Below, one piece after another: positions 15,440 through 17,505 of a stretch of DNA of 17,505 nt (positions within the stretch are counted from its first letter, which is position 1; the number at the start of each line of letters is the position of its first letter). The stretch is from NCBI GenBank assembly GCA_965363675.1, contig CBDTTW010000051.1, forward strand, positions 1 through 17,505, read 5' to 3'. This DNA is from CBDTTW01 sp965363675. Lineage in GTDB: Bacteria; Bacteroidota; Rhodothermia; Rhodothermales; DASSAV01. The notes under the pieces were generated by a model. That model had not been told where the DNA came from and did no database searches. It saw nothing but the letters and a program-made list of their open reading frames with translations. Position numbers and translations under genes: made by a program.

Positions 15440-16009
15440 CTACATCTGCTTCGTAATGGCCGCGTATTTCTCCGGTACGGCAAGGGCCGTCGCGGCGGCC
15501 GTCGCCTTGTTGAGCACGATTTCCATGCCGGCGCCGCTCTTGCGCACGCACACCGGGGCGCCCTGGCTGACCCACTCGGCCGAGGGGGCGATGACGGGGA
15601 TCTTGCTGCCGACGGCCTGCTTGATGATGTACATCCGCGACGTGGCGTCGCTCAGCCCCGCCGAAGCTTCGGGAATCCAGACGGCATCCACGCCGTCGGC
15701 CATGAGCTTGCGGAGCGCCGGAGCCACTTCGCTCATCTCTTTCACTCCCTGCGCCACGATCTGCACGCCGTAGGTCGCGCCGGCCTTGCCTACCTCGGCC
15801 GCAATGGCCGAGCCGGGGGCCATCAGCACGCCGACCTTTTTGACGCTCGGGCGCAGCTCCTTGAGCATGAAAAGCTGCTGCTTGGCCGTGACGCCGTCTT
15901 GCGCATGGGCGCTGTGCGTCAGGAAGCCGCCGGAAAGCAGCAGCATGCAAGCGAAAGCCAGCGGGGCGAAAGAAAAGGGAAGCAGGCGAAAGGAAGTGGT
16001 TTTAAACAT
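15440..16009 (-). CDS. Exported half-length ABC-type substrate-binding protein
   Basis: A 189-aa exported protein resembling one lobe of the ABC_sub_bind (PF04392-type) periplasmic binding proteins. The signal peptide is 1-36 (hydrophobic LAFACMLLLSGGFL, cleavage after AHA). The mature part has LRPSVKKVGVLMAPGSA (52-68), AGATYGVQIVAQGVKEMSEVAPALRKLM (76-103), DGVDAVWIPEAS (105-116) and IPVIAPSAEWVSQGAPV (137-153), matching the middle and C-terminal lobe. Family members are normally about 300-330 aa; the N-terminal lobe is missing with no frameshift visible. No permease or ATPase is nearby. An upstream Cys (C21) lies inside the hydrophobic core rather than in a lipobox. It may bind a ligand for signalling or be a degenerate remnant. 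It is convergent with the oxidoreductase gene. Confidence 0.75.
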   Translation of the reverse strand: MFKTTSFRLLPFSFAPLAFACMLLLSGGFLTHSAHAQDGVTAKQQLFMLKELRPSVKKVGVLMAPGSAIAAEVGKAGATYGVQIVAQGVKEMSEVAPALRKLMADGVDAVWIPEASAGLSDATSRMYIIKQAVGSKIPVIAPSAEWVSQGAPVCVRKSGAGMEIVLNKATAAATALAVPEKYAAITKQM

Positions 16010-16246
16010 GAGTTATCGCCGCGCGGGGCGGCTGTAAAAGGGTAGATGCGGCGCCGGAGACCGAAGATCGGCCGCCAAAAGCGTGGACGCCGGGAGGACG
16101 TTCGTGACTGCGGCCGGAGCGCTCGGGCGCGCCGACGGCGGAGAAGTAATCGTCCACCGGGGGCGCGGACTTAAGGGCCTTTAGTGGCTGAAACGGCAAA
16201 TTTTACCCGAACCGCTTCCGAAGCCGCCCCCGCCGCGCCGGGGTTC

Positions 16247-16262
16247 TTGGTAGTTTCACCAA
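16247..16262. promoter_or_regulatory. Inverted repeat upstream of the aldolase promoter
   Basis: TTGGT-AGTTTC-ACCAA, a perfect 5-bp inverted repeat, ends five bases before the -33 element of the aldolase promoter. The location suits an activator or operator site. It is short, so chance occurrence is possible. Confidence 0.3.
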
Positions 16263-16267
16263 ATTCG

Positions 16268-16298
16268 TTTCGGATCAAAAGAATGATTTTATACTTTG
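16268..16298 (+). promoter_or_regulatory. Promoter of the aldolase gene
   Basis: TTTC (16268-16271), an 18-base spacer, then TATACTTTG (16290-16298), close to TTTG-N19-TAnnTTTG. It lies in a distinct AT-rich island about 50 bases before the start codon; transcription would begin near 16305. Confidence 0.6.
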
Positions 16299-16350
16299 GG
16301 GGCATTGTTGGCAGAACGTGTCTGGACTTCATCATTAATCAGGCAACACC

Positions 16351-17430
<1,080 letters not shown>

Positions 17431-17456
17431 GCTTTTCCTGCACGCATGCAGCGCAG

Positions 17457-17494
17457 CGAGCCTCCCGGCAGTCCGCCGGGAGGCTCGTTTTTTT
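17457..17494 (+). terminator. Intrinsic terminator after fbaB
   Basis: Perfect 13-bp stem CGAGCCTCCCGGC / GCCGGGAGGCTCG with an AGTCC loop, followed directly by seven Ts. It starts 26 bases after the aldolase stop codon. Confidence 0.92.
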
Positions 17495-17505
17495 ACGGCC
17501 GGGCG

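Larger units (their letters stand above)
16010..16350. other. Divergent intergenic region upstream of the aldolase gene
   Basis: About 340 bases between the binding-protein gene and fbaB. The left two thirds are GC-rich and hold only a 65-codon minus-strand frame with no recognisable features. The right third is AT-rich and contains the aldolase promoter and an upstream inverted repeat (both annotated). Confidence 0.6.

Noticed and set aside
16002..16199. 65-codon minus-strand frame upstream of the binding-protein gene
   Set aside because: No start context, no recognisable motif and composition typical of GC-rich non-coding DNA.

Overview
The window is GC-rich chromosomal DNA with dense genes, small gaps and no mobile elements. 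Several traits point to a high-GC relative of the Bacteroidota, most likely Rhodothermia-like. These are promoter candidates of the TTTG-N17-20-TAnnTTTG type, weak or absent Shine-Dalgarno sites at many starts, a four-gene sodium-pump decarboxylase operon led by a methylmalonyl-CoA carboxyltransferase-type subunit, and a GH172/DUF2961 exported enzyme. The taxonomic placement is an inference from gene content and style, not from a marker gene.

Layout. Positions 1-922 (minus) hold an ECF sigma factor and the start of its membrane anti-sigma factor, overlapping by ATGA. Positions 1281-3822 hold a carbohydrate-flavoured group: a KdgF-like cupin and a Tat-exported sugar isomerase/epimerase-like TIM barrel on plus, and a Sec-exported GH172 protein convergent on minus. 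Positions 4105-8443 are four consecutive membrane ion-handling genes: a CPA-type cation/proton antiporter with a C-terminal TrkA-N-like domain, a DUF421 protein, an MscS channel, and a voltage-sensor channel with a non-K+ pore signature.

Positions 8810-12627 form a tight plus-strand operon: an ABM-fold small protein, carboxyltransferase (MmdA-like), an OadG-like gamma subunit, a biotin carrier with the EAMKM lysine motif, and the Na+-translocating beta subunit. Together these would decarboxylate a CoA-thioester or oxo acid (methylmalonyl-CoA is the best guess) and export Na+. The nearby antiporter could use the same sodium gradient. A 74-aa coiled-coil protein is convergent with the end of this operon. 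The only strong plus-strand terminator downstream lies about 390 bases on, beyond that small gene.

Positions 13181-14154 (minus) carry tRNA-Arg(ACG), followed by two mutually exclusive hairpins, and thiD. Divergent from thiD is an FAD-dependent DAO-family oxidoreductase whose C-terminal half resembles the MnmC oxidase domain. Next come a half-length exported ABC-type substrate-binding protein with no transporter genes (minus) and a class I fructose-bisphosphate aldolase (FbaB) with a clear promoter and a textbook terminator. Nothing here is clearly a new defence or mobile system. The most unusual points are the channel's pore sequence, the ABM gene heading the decarboxylase operon, the solo half-length binding protein, and the paired hairpins after the tRNA.
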